This document shows positions 8,886 through 18,209 of a DNA stretch of 64,000 nt, one piece after another. The notes under the pieces were generated by a model, which did no database searches, was not told the DNA's origin, and was given only the letters and a program-made list of their open reading frames with translations. A program made the position numbers and the translations under genes. Position 1 is the first letter of the stretch. Every line of letters begins with the position of its first letter. The stretch comes from Chitinimonas arctica (GTDB lineage Bacteria; Pseudomonadota; Gammaproteobacteria; Burkholderiales; Chitinimonadaceae): contig NZ_CP041730.1 of assembly GCF_007431345.1 (NCBI RefSeq), positions 682,001 to 746,000 of the forward strand, given 5' to 3'.

Positions 8886-10743
8886 AGTCCCGCCCTCGCC
8901 GGCCAGCGCATGATCTCGCCGCGCGCCACGGTCCTTACCACGGTTTCGGTAAAGCTATTGATCGATACATAGAGGGCGAAGAAACGCTGCAATACCGCCC
9001 CCAGCAGAAAGGCCCCGCGCCTTCGAACGCATCGTCGTCAAAGGTAATGGTCAGCTCGACGCCGCGGCCGAAGCTGATTGGCCCCTTGCTGGGCAGATGG
9101 CGGGTGACCGGGCGGGAGGCGATGCTGCGCAATCCATCGATCTGGCGCTGCGCCGCCATATCATGGGGCAGGCAATACAGCCCCAGTAGTTCGCGCAGGG
9201 TGCGTGCGCCCGCTTGCGGATCGGATTCCAGCAGCGAGAGATAGTTGAGCGAAAGATGGTTGAGCAGCCGCCACGATATCGCCCCGTCGGCCAGGGCCGG
9301 GCGCGGCTGGCTCGGTCCGGCCAGGCAGCGAAGCGCCGTCACCGGCAGCTCGGTCTCCAGGGTGAAGTCAGCGGCGCCCACCCCGACCGGCATCTGCAAG
9401 GGCAGGTCGCGATTGGTACACAGCAACTCCAGCCCCAGCTGGCGCAACTCGCCCTGGCCGGGGGCTTCGGCCGCATCCACCAGGGCGATGAACAGTTCAC
9501 TGCCCAGGTAGCTGGAACGGGCGCCCTGGCGACGCGGTGTTTCCGCCGGTAGACGCGGTTCGCGCCGGAGTTGGTAGAAGGCTTCCGCGCTGCCCGGACG
9601 GTGATCGCGGGCGCAATGGAACGGCAGGAAGGGCTGGGGGGTGGCGTTGCCGGCCTGGTAGCCGCTGACCGATTCCACCCGGTAGACCTCGAAGTCCAGC
9701 GGGCGGGTGCGGTCGGCCAGCACCTGGTATTCGAACTGTTCGTCGGAGATGGCTATCCGGTCGGCCCGGCGCGGGAAAAGATTGATGGCCGGCGTGCAAT
9801 GCAGGGCGAAATGCGAGCCGTTCAGCCCCTGCTCCAATTGCGGGTCGTGCCGGTCCAGGAGCAGCAGCAATTCGAACTCGCTCTCCTCACAGCGCCGCAA
9901 CGCGGTATTGAGGCCGGCCAATTCGACAAACAGGAAGCGTTGCGGAAAGGCAAAGTATTCCTGCAGCAGCCGATAACCCTGGAAAGACTGGCGCGACGGC
10001 GGCAACAGCGCTTCATCCTCGTCGAATCCCACCGGGCGCAAGGCGTCATCCGGCAGGCGGGCATGCCAGTCCACCGGCCGTTGCGTCGGCAGCACCAGCA
10101 CGGCAGCGACATGGGCCAGCAATTGTTCGTATAGCCGTTCCGGAATGCCTTCGCTGCCGCGCAGATGCAGTTGCAGGGTATCGAGCTTGAGCTGGTTCGC
10201 CGCCAGTCCGCCGCCCACCCGCAGGCGTAAGCGGATTCCGGCCTTCAAATTGGGCGGCAGCTCCGCATCCACGCCGCCGATGGCGCCGCCGAAACTGAAA
10301 TAGCTGGCCGAGACCAGGCTCAAAGGCCATAGCGTCATGGCATGCGCGCTACGGTATTCGCAACGGGTGCTGCCCACCTTGTCGAGCAGGCTGTGCATGG
10401 CCGTGCCGCGTGGGACGGCCACGCCATCGCCCAAGGCGGGATTGCTCAGGTCGGGCTGCAGCTGCACCACCGCCATCGACGGCGTCGGCGTCAGGTAATG
10501 GGGATAGACCAGCTCGGTCAGATGCTGGGTAAAGCGGGGAAACTGGGCGTCCAGCTTCATTTGTACGCGTGCGGTCAGGAAACTGAAGCCTTCCAGCAGG
10601 CGCTCGACATAGGGGTCGGCGCATTCGAAGCGCTCCAGGCCCAAACGCGCGGCAACCTTGGGAAAGGCTTCGGCGAACTCGCCGCCCATTTCGCGCAGAT
10701 GCTGCAGCTCCTGGCTGTAATACTTGAGCAGGGTCGGGTTCAT
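8870..10743 (-). CDS. tssF: Type VI secretion baseplate protein TssF, frameshifted near 3' end
   Basis: The frame starting at 10743 encodes a standard TssF (N-terminus LKYYSQELQHLREMGGEFA) up to about residue 576, in the conserved block FGRGVELTITFDDDAFEGAG. The raw frame then gives an unrelated tail stopping at 8935. Reading one frame over restores the family C-terminus (FLLGAVLQRFFALYVSINSF, ending REIMRWPARAGLC-like) to a stop at 8870, giving about 624 aa and overlapping tssG by 16 bp. The lesion lies at the four-C run at 9013-9016 (four G in the coding strand), where five would keep the frame. The start overlaps the tssE stop as ATGA. Either a sequencing contraction or a real mutation; real loss would disable baseplate assembly. 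Confidence 0.9.
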
Positions 10744-11237
10744 GGCGTGTGCTCATGCAGGCGGACCTGGCCTACTTCCAGGTCCAGGTCGGTCTTGAAG
10801 TAGAGCCGCTCCGGATAGGGCTGCGCCCATAGATCACCTTCGATCAGGTAGGACACGCAATTGTTGGCATCGCCCATATTGATCGCACTGACCTTCAGGC
10901 TATCGGGCATGATCCTCGGCTCGAACACGCGGATTGCCTCGGCGATGGCCTCCGCCAGACGCGCCGACTTCATCCCGGAGGCCGTCTTGCCGGCGAGTTC
11001 CGGCATGCCGAAATTCAGCACCGACTGCCGTACCGGCGCAAAGTCGGACAGATCGAGCCGGCTTTGCAGGTGGGTGGTGTTCAATAGGTGGGTCAGGTCA
11101 CGCCGTACGCTTTGCCGCAGCTGCCGCATAGACAGCACCCGGCTCTCGCGCGACTCGTGGCGCTGCTCCGGTTCGAGATCGGTAAGACGGTCCAGCAGCG
11201 AGGGCTGCAGCCGGTCTTTGCTGCTGAGTTCGGCCAT
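10740..11237 (-). CDS. tssE: Type VI secretion baseplate protein TssE (gp25-like)
   Basis: This 165-aa member of the phage gp25-like lysozyme-fold family forms the T6SS baseplate wedge with TssF and TssG and nucleates sheath polymerisation. Recognisable are LLDRLTDLEP near the N-terminus, SVRRDLTHLLNT, and the central SVLNFGMPELAG motif. Its TGA overlaps the tssF ATG by 4 bp. Confidence 0.93.
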   Translation of the reverse strand: MAELSSKDRLQPSLLDRLTDLEPEQRHESRESRVLSMRQLRQSVRRDLTHLLNTTHLQSRLDLSDFAPVRQSVLNFGMPELAGKTASGMKSARLAEAIAEAIRVFEPRIMPDSLKVSAINMGDANNCVSYLIEGDLWAQPYPERLYFKTDLDLEVGQVRLHEHTP

Positions 11238-11342
11238 GGCGGGAGGGGCTTTGGGTGAGCAATGATAGGGACGCGCTAGCGGCGACGGGGCAAACGGGCA
11301 GGCAACCGCCCGCCCGTGCTCACTTCAATGACGCAGAATCCA

Positions 11343-11828
11343 TTAAACGGATTTGTTGGCCGGAATATTCCACTTGGCTTCCGTGCCCGCTTTGGCGTTG
11401 CCCGCTGCATCCTGGATCTTGTATTGGATATGGAAGCTGGCGAAGTTCAGCGAGAAGTTCTCGGTAAAGCGATCTTCACCACCGCTGCCACCGGTCGAAT
11501 AGGACGAAACCAGCACGTCCTTCAGGGTGATCGTGTAGTAGTCGATCGGCGATGTACCCGCTGCCTTGCGCACGCTCAGAATCACTTCGGGGAGGTGTTC
11601 GCCCTTGCAGGCGCAGAGCACCAGCAAGGGGCTGGCGTTGTCGGTGTACTTGGTGAAGGAGATATCCTGGATACCTACCTTGCCGGCGCCGCCGCCGGTA
11701 CCGCTGTGCATGGTGCCGGACTGGGTCAGGCCCCAGCTCCAGGCCAGGATTTCCATTTCTTCCTTGTGGCCTTCATTCTGCGATTCGCCGGGAATGGATT
11801 GGATCTTCAGATGGATATCTACTGCCAT
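11343..11828 (-). CDS. hcp: T6SS inner-tube protein Hcp
   Basis: This 161-aa Hcp starts MAVDIHLKI at an ATG (11828) preceded by AGGAG. A longer frame to 11864 has no such site. Hcp hexamers stack into the tube that carries effectors. Typical features are KIQSIPGES, EILAWSWGLTQ, the central TKYTD block and NFASFHIQYKIQ. It lies between tssC and tssE, as in many systems. No effector domain is fused. Confidence 0.96.
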   Translation of the reverse strand: MAVDIHLKIQSIPGESQNEGHKEEMEILAWSWGLTQSGTMHSGTGGGAGKVGIQDISFTKYTDNASPLLVLCACKGEHLPEVILSVRKAAGTSPIDYYTITLKDVLVSSYSTGGSGGEDRFTENFSLNFASFHIQYKIQDAAGNAKAGTEAKWNIPANKSV

Positions 11829-11947
11829 GGTGCTCTCCTGTGGGTTCCCGTGTGGAACGTTCAAACCTTGTCGTTTTTAGGGCCCGCCGCTGATGGCGAC
11901 GGGGTGAGACCGGGTGCCGGTGAGCTGGCCCCCTTTAAGAAACCGCC

Positions 11948-13447
11948 TTACGCACCCTTGGCGGACGGCAGCTTCGAGACCAGCCGCAAGGAGACCGTCA
12001 GGCCCTCCAGCTGGTAGTGCGGCTTCAGATAGAACTTGGAGGTGTAGTAGCCGGGATTGCCCTCGACCTCTTCCACCACCACTTGCGCGTCGGTGAGGGG
12101 CTTGCGCGCCTTGGTCTCGTCCGACGAGTGCAGCGGCGAGGCATCGACGTAGTTGATGATCCAGTTCTGCAACCAGCGCTGCATATCGTCCCTGCCCTTG
12201 AACGAACCGACCTTGTCGCGGACGATGCACTTGAGGTAATGGGCAAAGCGGTTGCAGGCGAACAGGTAGGGCAGCCGCGCCGCCAGATTGGCGTTGGCGG
12301 TGGCGTCCGGGTCGTCGTATTCGGCCGGCTTGTGCAGCGACTGCGCGCCGATAAAGGCCGCCACGTCCGAATTCTTCATATGCACCAGCGGCATAAAGCC
12401 GTTCTTGGCCAGCTCGGCCTCGCGCCGGTCGCTGATGGCGATCTCGGTCGGGCACTTGCTGTCCACACCGCCGTCGTCGGTCGGGAACACATGCATGGGC
12501 AGGCCATCCACCGCACCGCCCGACTCGATGCCGCGAATCTGCGAGCACCAGCCATAGGTCTTGAAGGAGCGGTTGATATTGACCGCCATGGCGTAGGCCG
12601 AATTGGCCCAGCAATAGTGGTTGCTGTTGGCGCCGGCGGTGTCTTCCTCGAAGCTGAATTCCTCCACCGGGTTGGTCTTGGCGCCATAGGGCGAGCGGGC
12701 CAGGAAGCGCGGCATGGCCAGGCCGATATAGCGCGAATCCTCCGACTCGCGCAGCGAGCGCCAGCCGGCGTGTTCGGGGGTCTGGAACAGCTTGGTCAGG
12801 TCGCGTGGATTGGCCAGCTCCTGCCAGCTTTCCATCAGCATCACCGCCGGCGCCGCCGCAGCGAAGAAAGGGGCGTGGGCAGCGGCGCTGATCTTGGCGA
12901 CCTGGGTCAGCAGGTCCACGTCAGGACCGCTGTTGTCGAAGTAATAATCGGCCACCAGCGCGCCATAGGGCTCGCCGCCGAACTGGCCGTATTCCTCTTC
13001 GTACAGCTTCTTGAACATCGGGCTCTGGTCCCAGGCGGCCCCTTTGTACTTCTTCAGGTTCTTGTGCAGCTCGTTCTTGCCGACATTCATCACCCGGATC
13101 TTCAAGGACTCATCCGTCTCGGTATTGCCCACCAGATAGTGCAGGCCCCGCCAGGCGCTTTCCACGGCCTGGAATTGCGGGCAGTGGAGAATCTCGTTGA
13201 TCTGGCCGGTCAGCTTCAGGTCGATCTGGGCGATCAAGGCTTCCACCGTGCCCAGCACATCGGACGACACCAGGCTGGCATCGCGCAGCGCCTGCTCGGA
13301 CAGGGTGCGCACCGCTTGTTCGACCGCCTCCTGCGCCTTGTCGGTACGCGGCTTGAATTCCTTTTGCAGCAGGCTGGCAAAGTCGTCCGTCCCCAGGACG
13401 GCTTCCGCGCCGGCCGCTTGTTCCAGTGTTGCGCTTGCTTCATTCAT
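11948..13447 (-). CDS. tssC: T6SS contractile sheath large subunit TssC
   Basis: This 499-aa VipB/TssC protein forms the contractile sheath as a heterodimer with TssB. Family landmarks include ESAWRGLHYLVGNTETDESL near residue 100, a central GEPYGALVADYYFDN block, RFLARSPYGAKTNPVEEF, and a C-terminal half with YTSKFYLKPHYQLEGL. Length is typical and the frame intact. The gene begins 30 bp after the tssB stop. Confidence 0.97.
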   Translation of the reverse strand: MNEASATLEQAAGAEAVLGTDDFASLLQKEFKPRTDKAQEAVEQAVRTLSEQALRDASLVSSDVLGTVEALIAQIDLKLTGQINEILHCPQFQAVESAWRGLHYLVGNTETDESLKIRVMNVGKNELHKNLKKYKGAAWDQSPMFKKLYEEEYGQFGGEPYGALVADYYFDNSGPDVDLLTQVAKISAAAHAPFFAAAAPAVMLMESWQELANPRDLTKLFQTPEHAGWRSLRESEDSRYIGLAMPRFLARSPYGAKTNPVEEFSFEEDTAGANSNHYCWANSAYAMAVNINRSFKTYGWCSQIRGIESGGAVDGLPMHVFPTDDGGVDSKCPTEIAISDRREAELAKNGFMPLVHMKNSDVAAFIGAQSLHKPAEYDDPDATANANLAARLPYLFACNRFAHYLKCIVRDKVGSFKGRDDMQRWLQNWIINYVDASPLHSSDETKARKPLTDAQVVVEEVEGNPGYYTSKFYLKPHYQLEGLTVSLRLVSKLPSAKGA

Positions 13448-13477
13448 CGTTTCGGCTCCCTCGGCAATGGCTTCGAT

Positions 13478-13993
13478 TTATTCCTGCGGTGCGGCGGTTT
13501 CTGCCTTGGGCGCGGCGCTAAGACTCTGCATCAAGGCCGGATCGGCCAGGAGGCGGGCGATCAGCTCCTCCGCACCGGTCTTGCCGTCCATATAGGTCAG
13601 CAGATTGGACAGCTGGCTACGTGCCTCCAGCAGCAGGCGCAGGGGCTCGACCTTGCGGGCGATGGCCGCCGGCAGGAAGTCGTCCATGCTCTCGAAGGTG
13701 ATATCGATGCCGAGATTGCCTTCTCCGGTCAGCGTATTGGGCAATTGCGCCGCCACGCGCGGCTTGATCGACTTCAGGCGTTCATCGAAGTTGTCGCTAT
13801 CGATTTCAAGGAATTTGCGCTCGGCCAGCGGCGGCAGGGGTTCCACCGGCTGACCGGACAGATCGGACAACACCCCCATGATAAAAGGCAGGTTGACCTT
13901 CTTTTCCGCGCCATACAGTTCAACGTCGTATTCGATCTGTACCCGTGGCGCGCGGGTACGGGCGATGAATTTCTGGCTGCTTTCCTTGGCCAT
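13478..13993 (-). CDS. tssB: T6SS contractile sheath small subunit TssB
   Basis: This 171-aa VipA/TssB protein interlocks with TssC in the sheath and carries the helix recognised by ClpV. The conserved VQIEYDVELYGAEKKVNLPF block is near the N-terminus, followed by PLAERKFLEIDSDNFDERL. Its disassembly partner TssH/ClpV is not in this window, so it must lie elsewhere if the system is functional. It is separated from tssA by 47 bp. Confidence 0.97.
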   Translation of the reverse strand: MAKESSQKFIARTRAPRVQIEYDVELYGAEKKVNLPFIMGVLSDLSGQPVEPLPPLAERKFLEIDSDNFDERLKSIKPRVAAQLPNTLTGEGNLGIDITFESMDDFLPAAIARKVEPLRLLLEARSQLSNLLTYMDGKTGAEELIARLLADPALMQSLSAAPKAETAAPQE

Positions 13994-14040
13994 GAATGAG
14001 CTCCCGAGTGGATGGAATTGTTATTGGAGAGGGATGTGTT

Positions 14041-15075
14041 TCAGCCTGGGCTGGTGCCGCCCAGCTGATGGATGCCGCCCAGGCTTTCCGGGGCGAGGTC
14101 GGCAAGGATCTCGACGAAGTTCATCGGTACCAGCCGGCGAGCGCGTTTGAGCAATATCGGGATGGGGCTGGATGGCTCCTGCCGCTCGTAGTAAGCGCAG
14201 ATCTGTTCCAGCATGTGCAGCACATCGTCGCGGCCCGAGACTTCGCCGGGCCGCCGGCTCGGCGCCTCGGACACCACGTCGGTGACCGAATCGACCAGGG
14301 CAGGTGCGCTGGCCGGTCCGGTGCGATCGACACGGCGGGCAAGCTGGTGGTCGATTTCGCTACGGGCGCGCCGTAAGGCTTCATGCAACACGGCGAAATT
14401 GAGCGCCTTGCCATAGCCGACCCGCTCGGTCAGCAAGGCCTCGATGCGACCGATCGAATCGCAACAGACCGACAAGGCGGTCGCCGTGGCTGCCAGGCTG
14501 GGCAGCGCCACATCCAGGCAGACGGCATCGATCTCGGCTTGGCTGAGCTGCGCCGCGCCTTCGGCCAAGCTCAGGTGACCCGCGATCACATCGATATCGC
14601 GCAGGGTGACGGTACCGCAGGCGCGCGAGTCGGCCAGCGCGACGGTGCGCAACTCGGCGACCATGCCGGCGCCATTGCTCAACAACAACAGGGCATTGAG
14701 CCGGGCGGTGGGATCGAGCGCATCGTCGGGGTCCAGTTGCGGATGGAGCTGGTCCCAATGGCGCGCCAGCAGGCCTTCCAACAGGACCAGGCCATCGGCG
14801 AAGCCGGCCATGCCATGGCGGTGCAGCAGGGCGCGGCACAATTGGCCGGCAATGCGCAGATCGTGGCTGCGGCCCGACAAGGCTAGCGCCAGGCGTTCGA
14901 CCGCCTGCCAGTCCGGCCCTTCCGCCACCTGCATGGTGCGGCCGTACTCGACTTCCGGCTTACCCTGCAGCAGACGGTTCAGCTCGATGGCATCGGGGTG
15001 GTATTCCAGGTCCTCGCCGCAGGGTGCGTCGCTTGATATGTCCTGCAGCAAGGTTTCGATATCGAGTACAGGCAT
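14041..15075 (-). CDS. tssA: Type VI secretion protein TssA (ImpA N-domain)
   Basis: This 344-aa protein has the ImpA N-terminal domain: a start of the form LLxDISSDAPCGEDLEYHP, then GPDWQAVERLALALSGRSHDLR. TssA coordinates tube and sheath assembly from the baseplate or acts as a distal cap. The C-terminal SSPIPILLKRARRLV-N-F block is the short-form TssA ending. It is the first gene of the operon, so the operon promoter should lie in 15076-15375, shared with the divergent histidine kinase. Confidence 0.93.
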   Translation of the reverse strand: MPVLDIETLLQDISSDAPCGEDLEYHPDAIELNRLLQGKPEVEYGRTMQVAEGPDWQAVERLALALSGRSHDLRIAGQLCRALLHRHGMAGFADGLVLLEGLLARHWDQLHPQLDPDDALDPTARLNALLLLSNGAGMVAELRTVALADSRACGTVTLRDIDVIAGHLSLAEGAAQLSQAEIDAVCLDVALPSLAATATALSVCCDSIGRIEALLTERVGYGKALNFAVLHEALRRARSEIDHQLARRVDRTGPASAPALVDSVTDVVSEAPSRRPGEVSGRDDVLHMLEQICAYYERQEPSSPIPILLKRARRLVPMNFVEILADLAPESLGGIHQLGGTSPG

Positions 15076-15375
15076 GGCGGGAACGGCTCGGATAGGTTGA
15101 AATTTCCGTCCGCCATCCCGCTTCGCCCGCCGCCATGGCAGCGTCCGCGGCCGGCAGCAAGGGCGTCAGGCACGTATTCACCTTACCCGATCGCCTTTCC
15201 CGCTCCACTTATACGGAAGTATAGGGATGCCCTAAACACGCCAAGCTCAGGCAAGCTGGGAACCTCAAACGACAATGCCACTGCGCTGAGCCATTCCGTT
15301 TCCCCGCCGCGGCCGCCGGCCCCGCCTGCGCCCGCCCGGGGAAAGATCAGCCTATCCCCATGAAAATAAGAAAAT
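15076..15375. promoter_or_regulatory. Divergent intergenic region between tssA and the histidine kinase gene
   Basis: These 300 bases hold no supportable gene. The position between the first T6SS gene (minus) and the kinase gene (plus) means promoters for both should lie here. I cannot assign a clear -35/-10 pair. A short AT-rich patch lies just before the kinase start. Confidence 0.5.
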
Positions 15376-17103
15376 ATGCACATCGAAAATGCCATTACCA
15401 CCGAGCAGGCACGCCACCTGCATCGCAATACCCCCATCGTCGTACTGACCAATGTCGTGGGTGCGGCGGTCGTCTCCGCCGTCTACCTGGACACCATCGA
15501 ACCGTCCGCCCTCCTGCCCTGGCTGTTGGCCTTTCTGCTACAGACCTGCTACCGCCTCGGCTTGTGGCATCGTTTTAGACACAGCGACTTCCGCCCCTCG
15601 GTTGCCCACTACTGGTTCCGCCTATCCTTGATCGGCAGCCTGTTCGCAGTGGCGCTCTGGTCGCTGGGCATGTTGCTGTTCTTCACCATCGGCAGCTTCA
15701 TGCAGCATTTCGCCTTCTGGTGCGTCACCATGCTGGTGGGCGTTTCGTCCACCTTCACGCAGGGACCCCACTATCCGCGACGTTTTCTGCTCGGCTACTT
15801 CCCCTTGCTGATCCCGCTGATCTGCCTGATGGTCCACGCCGAGGTCATCTGCTGTGGCGTGCTGAGCGCCATCGCGGGTTTCGCGCTATTGCTGCTGTTC
15901 TATGCGCAACGCTTCAACAAGCTGTTGACCGATTCGCTCCAGCTGCGCTTCGAGAACCTGGACCTGGTCAACCAACTCAGGGCGCAGAAGAAGATCGCCG
16001 AAACGGCCAATATGGCCAAGTCGCGTTTTCTGGCGGCCGCCAGCCATGACCTGCGCCAGCCCATCCACGCGCTCAGCATCCACCTGCAATCCCTGGCCGC
16101 CTGCACGCTCCCGGCCAAGGCCGAAGCCTTGGTCAACGATGCCAGCGAATGCTGTGACAGCATGAACGATCTATTCCGCAGCCTGCTTGACGTATCCCGG
16201 CTGGATTCGCAGGCGGTGCAGCCCCTGTACAGCAGCTTTGCGCTGCAACCCCTGCTTGAGCGCCTGGTGAGCGAATACCGTCCACAGGCCCAGGCCAAGT
16301 CGGTCGCACTGAGCCTGCGGCCCTGCCGGGCGTGGGTACACAGCGACCCCACCCTGGTGGAGCGCGTCCTGCGCAATCTGATCTCCAATGCGGTGCGCTA
16401 TACCCAGGCGGGCCGCATCATCGTCGGCTGCCGGCGCCAGGGCAATGCGGTACGGCTTGGGGTATATGACAGCGGCCAAGGGATAGCTGCCGATCAGCAG
16501 GCCCTGATCTTCGAAGAGTTCTACCAGATCAACAAAGGCAGCAGCCATTCCGCCCACGGGCTGGGATTGGGTCTGAATATCGTGCAGCGCATGACCCAGT
16601 TGCTGGGCAGCCAGGTCACCGTACGCTCCATACCGGAACGGGGCAGCGCGTTCAGCTTTGTGCTGCCCCTGGCCAGCACGGAACAGACGCGGACCAGCGC
16701 CTTGCCGGCCACGGCCGTGCGCTTCCGTCCCCTGGAGGACGCATTGATCGTCGTGATCGGCCGAGGCGGACGCGTGGCGGAAATCGCCGCCGCCCTCAAG
16801 GCGGCCAGGCGCTGCCATGTGATCGCCACCGAGACCAGCCAGCAGGCGCTGGAATGCCTGAGCAACTGCACCTTGGTGCCTTGTGCGCTGATCTGTTGCG
16901 CGGCCGACAGCGACCAGGCGATCAGGCGTCTGCGCGACGAGTTCAATCAAGCCATCCCGGCGCTGATACTACCCGGCGAGGAATCCCGGACCGGGTGCGA
17001 AGCCATGGACGATACCGTGGTCCTGCCCGAATCCACCTCCATCTCCACGCTGTTGCAGACCCTGCGCAGATTGGAGGATCAGGTGGCATGCTCCATGGTA
17101 TAG
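15376..17103 (+). CDS. Membrane hybrid sensor histidine kinase with degenerate receiver domain
   Basis: This 575-aa protein has about six N-terminal membrane segments (residues 20-180) with little periplasmic sequence. A dimerisation helix follows with the H-box SHDLRQPIHAL, then a HATPase domain with N-box LRNLISNAVRYT, G1 DSGQGIA, F-box FEEFYQ and G2 GLGLGLNIV. The C-terminal 110 residues look like a receiver fold, but the position expected for the phosphoacceptor Asp reads C-A-L-I-C-C-A-A, so it is probably a pseudo-receiver. The 3' end overlaps the convergent response regulator gene by 25 bp. Input signal unknown; the opposite neighbour is the T6SS operon. The ATG at 15360 is out of frame. 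Confidence 0.88.
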   Translation: MHIENAITTEQARHLHRNTPIVVLTNVVGAAVVSAVYLDTIEPSALLPWLLAFLLQTCYRLGLWHRFRHSDFRPSVAHYWFRLSLIGSLFAVALWSLGMLLFFTIGSFMQHFAFWCVTMLVGVSSTFTQGPHYPRRFLLGYFPLLIPLICLMVHAEVICCGVLSAIAGFALLLLFYAQRFNKLLTDSLQLRFENLDLVNQLRAQKKIAETANMAKSRFLAAASHDLRQPIHALSIHLQSLAACTLPAKAEALVNDASECCDSMNDLFRSLLDVSRLDSQAVQPLYSSFALQPLLERLVSEYRPQAQAKSVALSLRPCRAWVHSDPTLVERVLRNLISNAVRYTQAGRIIVGCRRQGNAVRLGVYDSGQGIAADQQALIFEEFYQINKGSSHSAHGLGLGLNIVQRMTQLLGSQVTVRSIPERGSAFSFVLPLASTEQTRTSALPATAVRFRPLEDALIVVIGRGGRVAEIAAALKAARRCHVIATETSQQALECLSNCTLVPCALICCAADSDQAIRRLRDEFNQAIPALILPGEESRTGCEAMDDTVVLPESTSISTLLQTLRRLEDQVACSMV

Positions 17104-17741
17104 AGCCCCAGGCGCCGTGCCATCAGCACGGCCTGGGTGCGATTGACGACATTCAGGGCGCGGAACACCGAAGAAACATGCACCTTGACGGTGATTTCCG
17201 CCAGCCCCAGGCGCAGGCTGATTTCCTTGTTGGAATAGCCCTTGGACAACATCATCACGATCTCCCGCTGGCGCGGCGTCAGCGATACCAAGGGCGCCCC
17301 CGCGCCGATATCCTCGCCCTGGGCGGTGACCCACTTCGGCGCGCCGATGCCGCCGCGCACCACCTGCTGGACGATATCGGTCATCACGTCCATCGCCACC
17401 GCCTTGGAAACGAAGGCGCGCACGCCGGCACTCAGTGCCGCGGTCGCCTCGCGCCTATCCTCCGACGCCGAGACGGCGATAATGGCCAAGCCTTCCCATT
17501 TGCGCCGGAAGGCCACAATGGCATCCACCCCGCACAAACCCGGCAAGCCCATATCCAGCAGCAACACCGCCGGCAGCTCGTGTTCGGCCGCAAGCCGCAG
17601 GCCCTCCTCCGCGCTATGGGTACTCTTTATCTGGTAACCCGGCAGGCAGTCTTGCAGTAGGCGGGTCAATGCTTCTCTATACAAGGGGTGATCTTCGACG
17701 ATCAAAGCGATCTGCATGGCGATTGGCGCTGTGTTGAACAT
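17079..17741 (-). CDS. NarL/FixJ-family response regulator
   Basis: This 220-aa protein has an N-terminal receiver with acidic pocket VEDH, phosphoacceptor Asp in LLLDMGLPG and conserved Lys in FVSKA, then a C-terminal LuxR-type helix-turn-helix (LTPRQREIVMMLSKGYSNKEIS...VKVHVSSVFRAL). It is the likely partner of the convergent kinase, with which it overlaps tail to tail. An alternative start at 17717 (MQIALIVEDHP) would match the usual receiver N-terminus better. Neither start has a well-spaced ribosome binding site. Confidence 0.9.
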   Translation of the reverse strand: MFNTAPIAMQIALIVEDHPLYREALTRLLQDCLPGYQIKSTHSAEEGLRLAAEHELPAVLLLDMGLPGLCGVDAIVAFRRKWEGLAIIAVSASEDRREATAALSAGVRAFVSKAVAMDVMTDIVQQVVRGGIGAPKWVTAQGEDIGAGAPLVSLTPRQREIVMMLSKGYSNKEISLRLGLAEITVKVHVSSVFRALNVVNRTQAVLMARRLGLYTMEHAT

Positions 17742-17939
17742 TCCTGTTTTGATAAACCGGCAGAAAAAAGACCTGCCCCCCCTCTAGCGCTACATGCCTA
17801 TCAAGCATTTGCGTTTTTATTTATTATTTCGGCAATATTACGCTGCGTCAGCCCGATGTAAGCAGAATTTGCGCACCTGCCAGTTTTTGGCATTTTTCAT
17901 ACGGTCCTCGGACCGGCCAACCTCCACCGGAGCAACAGC

Positions 17940-18134
17940 ATGGCCCTGAAAGTCCCCAAACCCCGCAACCCGTTCGCCATGGCCGCCAGCCGGCGACATG
18001 CCGGCGTGCATGACAAGGGTGGCAAGATAAAGCGACGCGATGCGCGGCAAAGTCTGCGGCAGGCACTGAAACAAGGGCGGGAGGATTTTTCCCCGCCCTT
18101 TTTCTTTGTGCCGGCCTTGCCTGCATCGGGATAA
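17940..18134 (+). CDS. Small basic protein, unknown function (C-terminus uncertain)
   Basis: The 64-codon frame starts with an ATG preceded by CCGGAG at good spacing. The N-terminal part (MALKVPKPRNPFAMAASRRH, then a Lys/Arg-rich helix) is strongly basic and resembles short uncharacterised proteobacterial proteins beginning with a PKPRNP motif, a recollection rather than a search result. The last 20 codons run straight through a rho-independent-type hairpin (18073-18107). The real protein may therefore end earlier, for example if a base is missing: a TGA lies in the next frame at 18067. Confidence 0.45.
   Translation: MALKVPKPRNPFAMAASRRHAGVHDKGGKIKRRDARQSLRQALKQGREDFSPPFFFVPALPASG
18073..18107 (+). 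terminator. Rho-independent terminator candidate
   Basis: A 9-bp perfect stem (AAGGGCGGG / CCCGCCCTT) with a 10-base loop is followed by TTTCTTT. It lies inside the 3' part of the small ORF and upstream of the protease promoter, so it probably ends the small-gene transcript. Confidence 0.75.
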
Positions 18135-18180
18135 GGACGGGGAAGGCTTTGGTGGGGATGAGACAGGTATGCAATATCAC

Positions 18181-18209
18181 TTGACGCGAATATGACACAT
18201 GCATATTCT
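18181..18209 (+). promoter_or_regulatory. Sigma-70-like promoter candidate for the collagenase-like gene
   Basis: TTGACG (18181-18186) and TATTCT (18204-18209) are separated by exactly 17 bases, about 135 bp upstream of the protease ATG in an AT-richer patch. The match is good but unproven. Confidence 0.5.

Noticed and set aside
12017..13999. 660-codon plus-strand open frame opposite tssB/tssC
   Set aside because: Antisense shadow of two well-recognised genes in high-GC DNA; no recognisable protein features.
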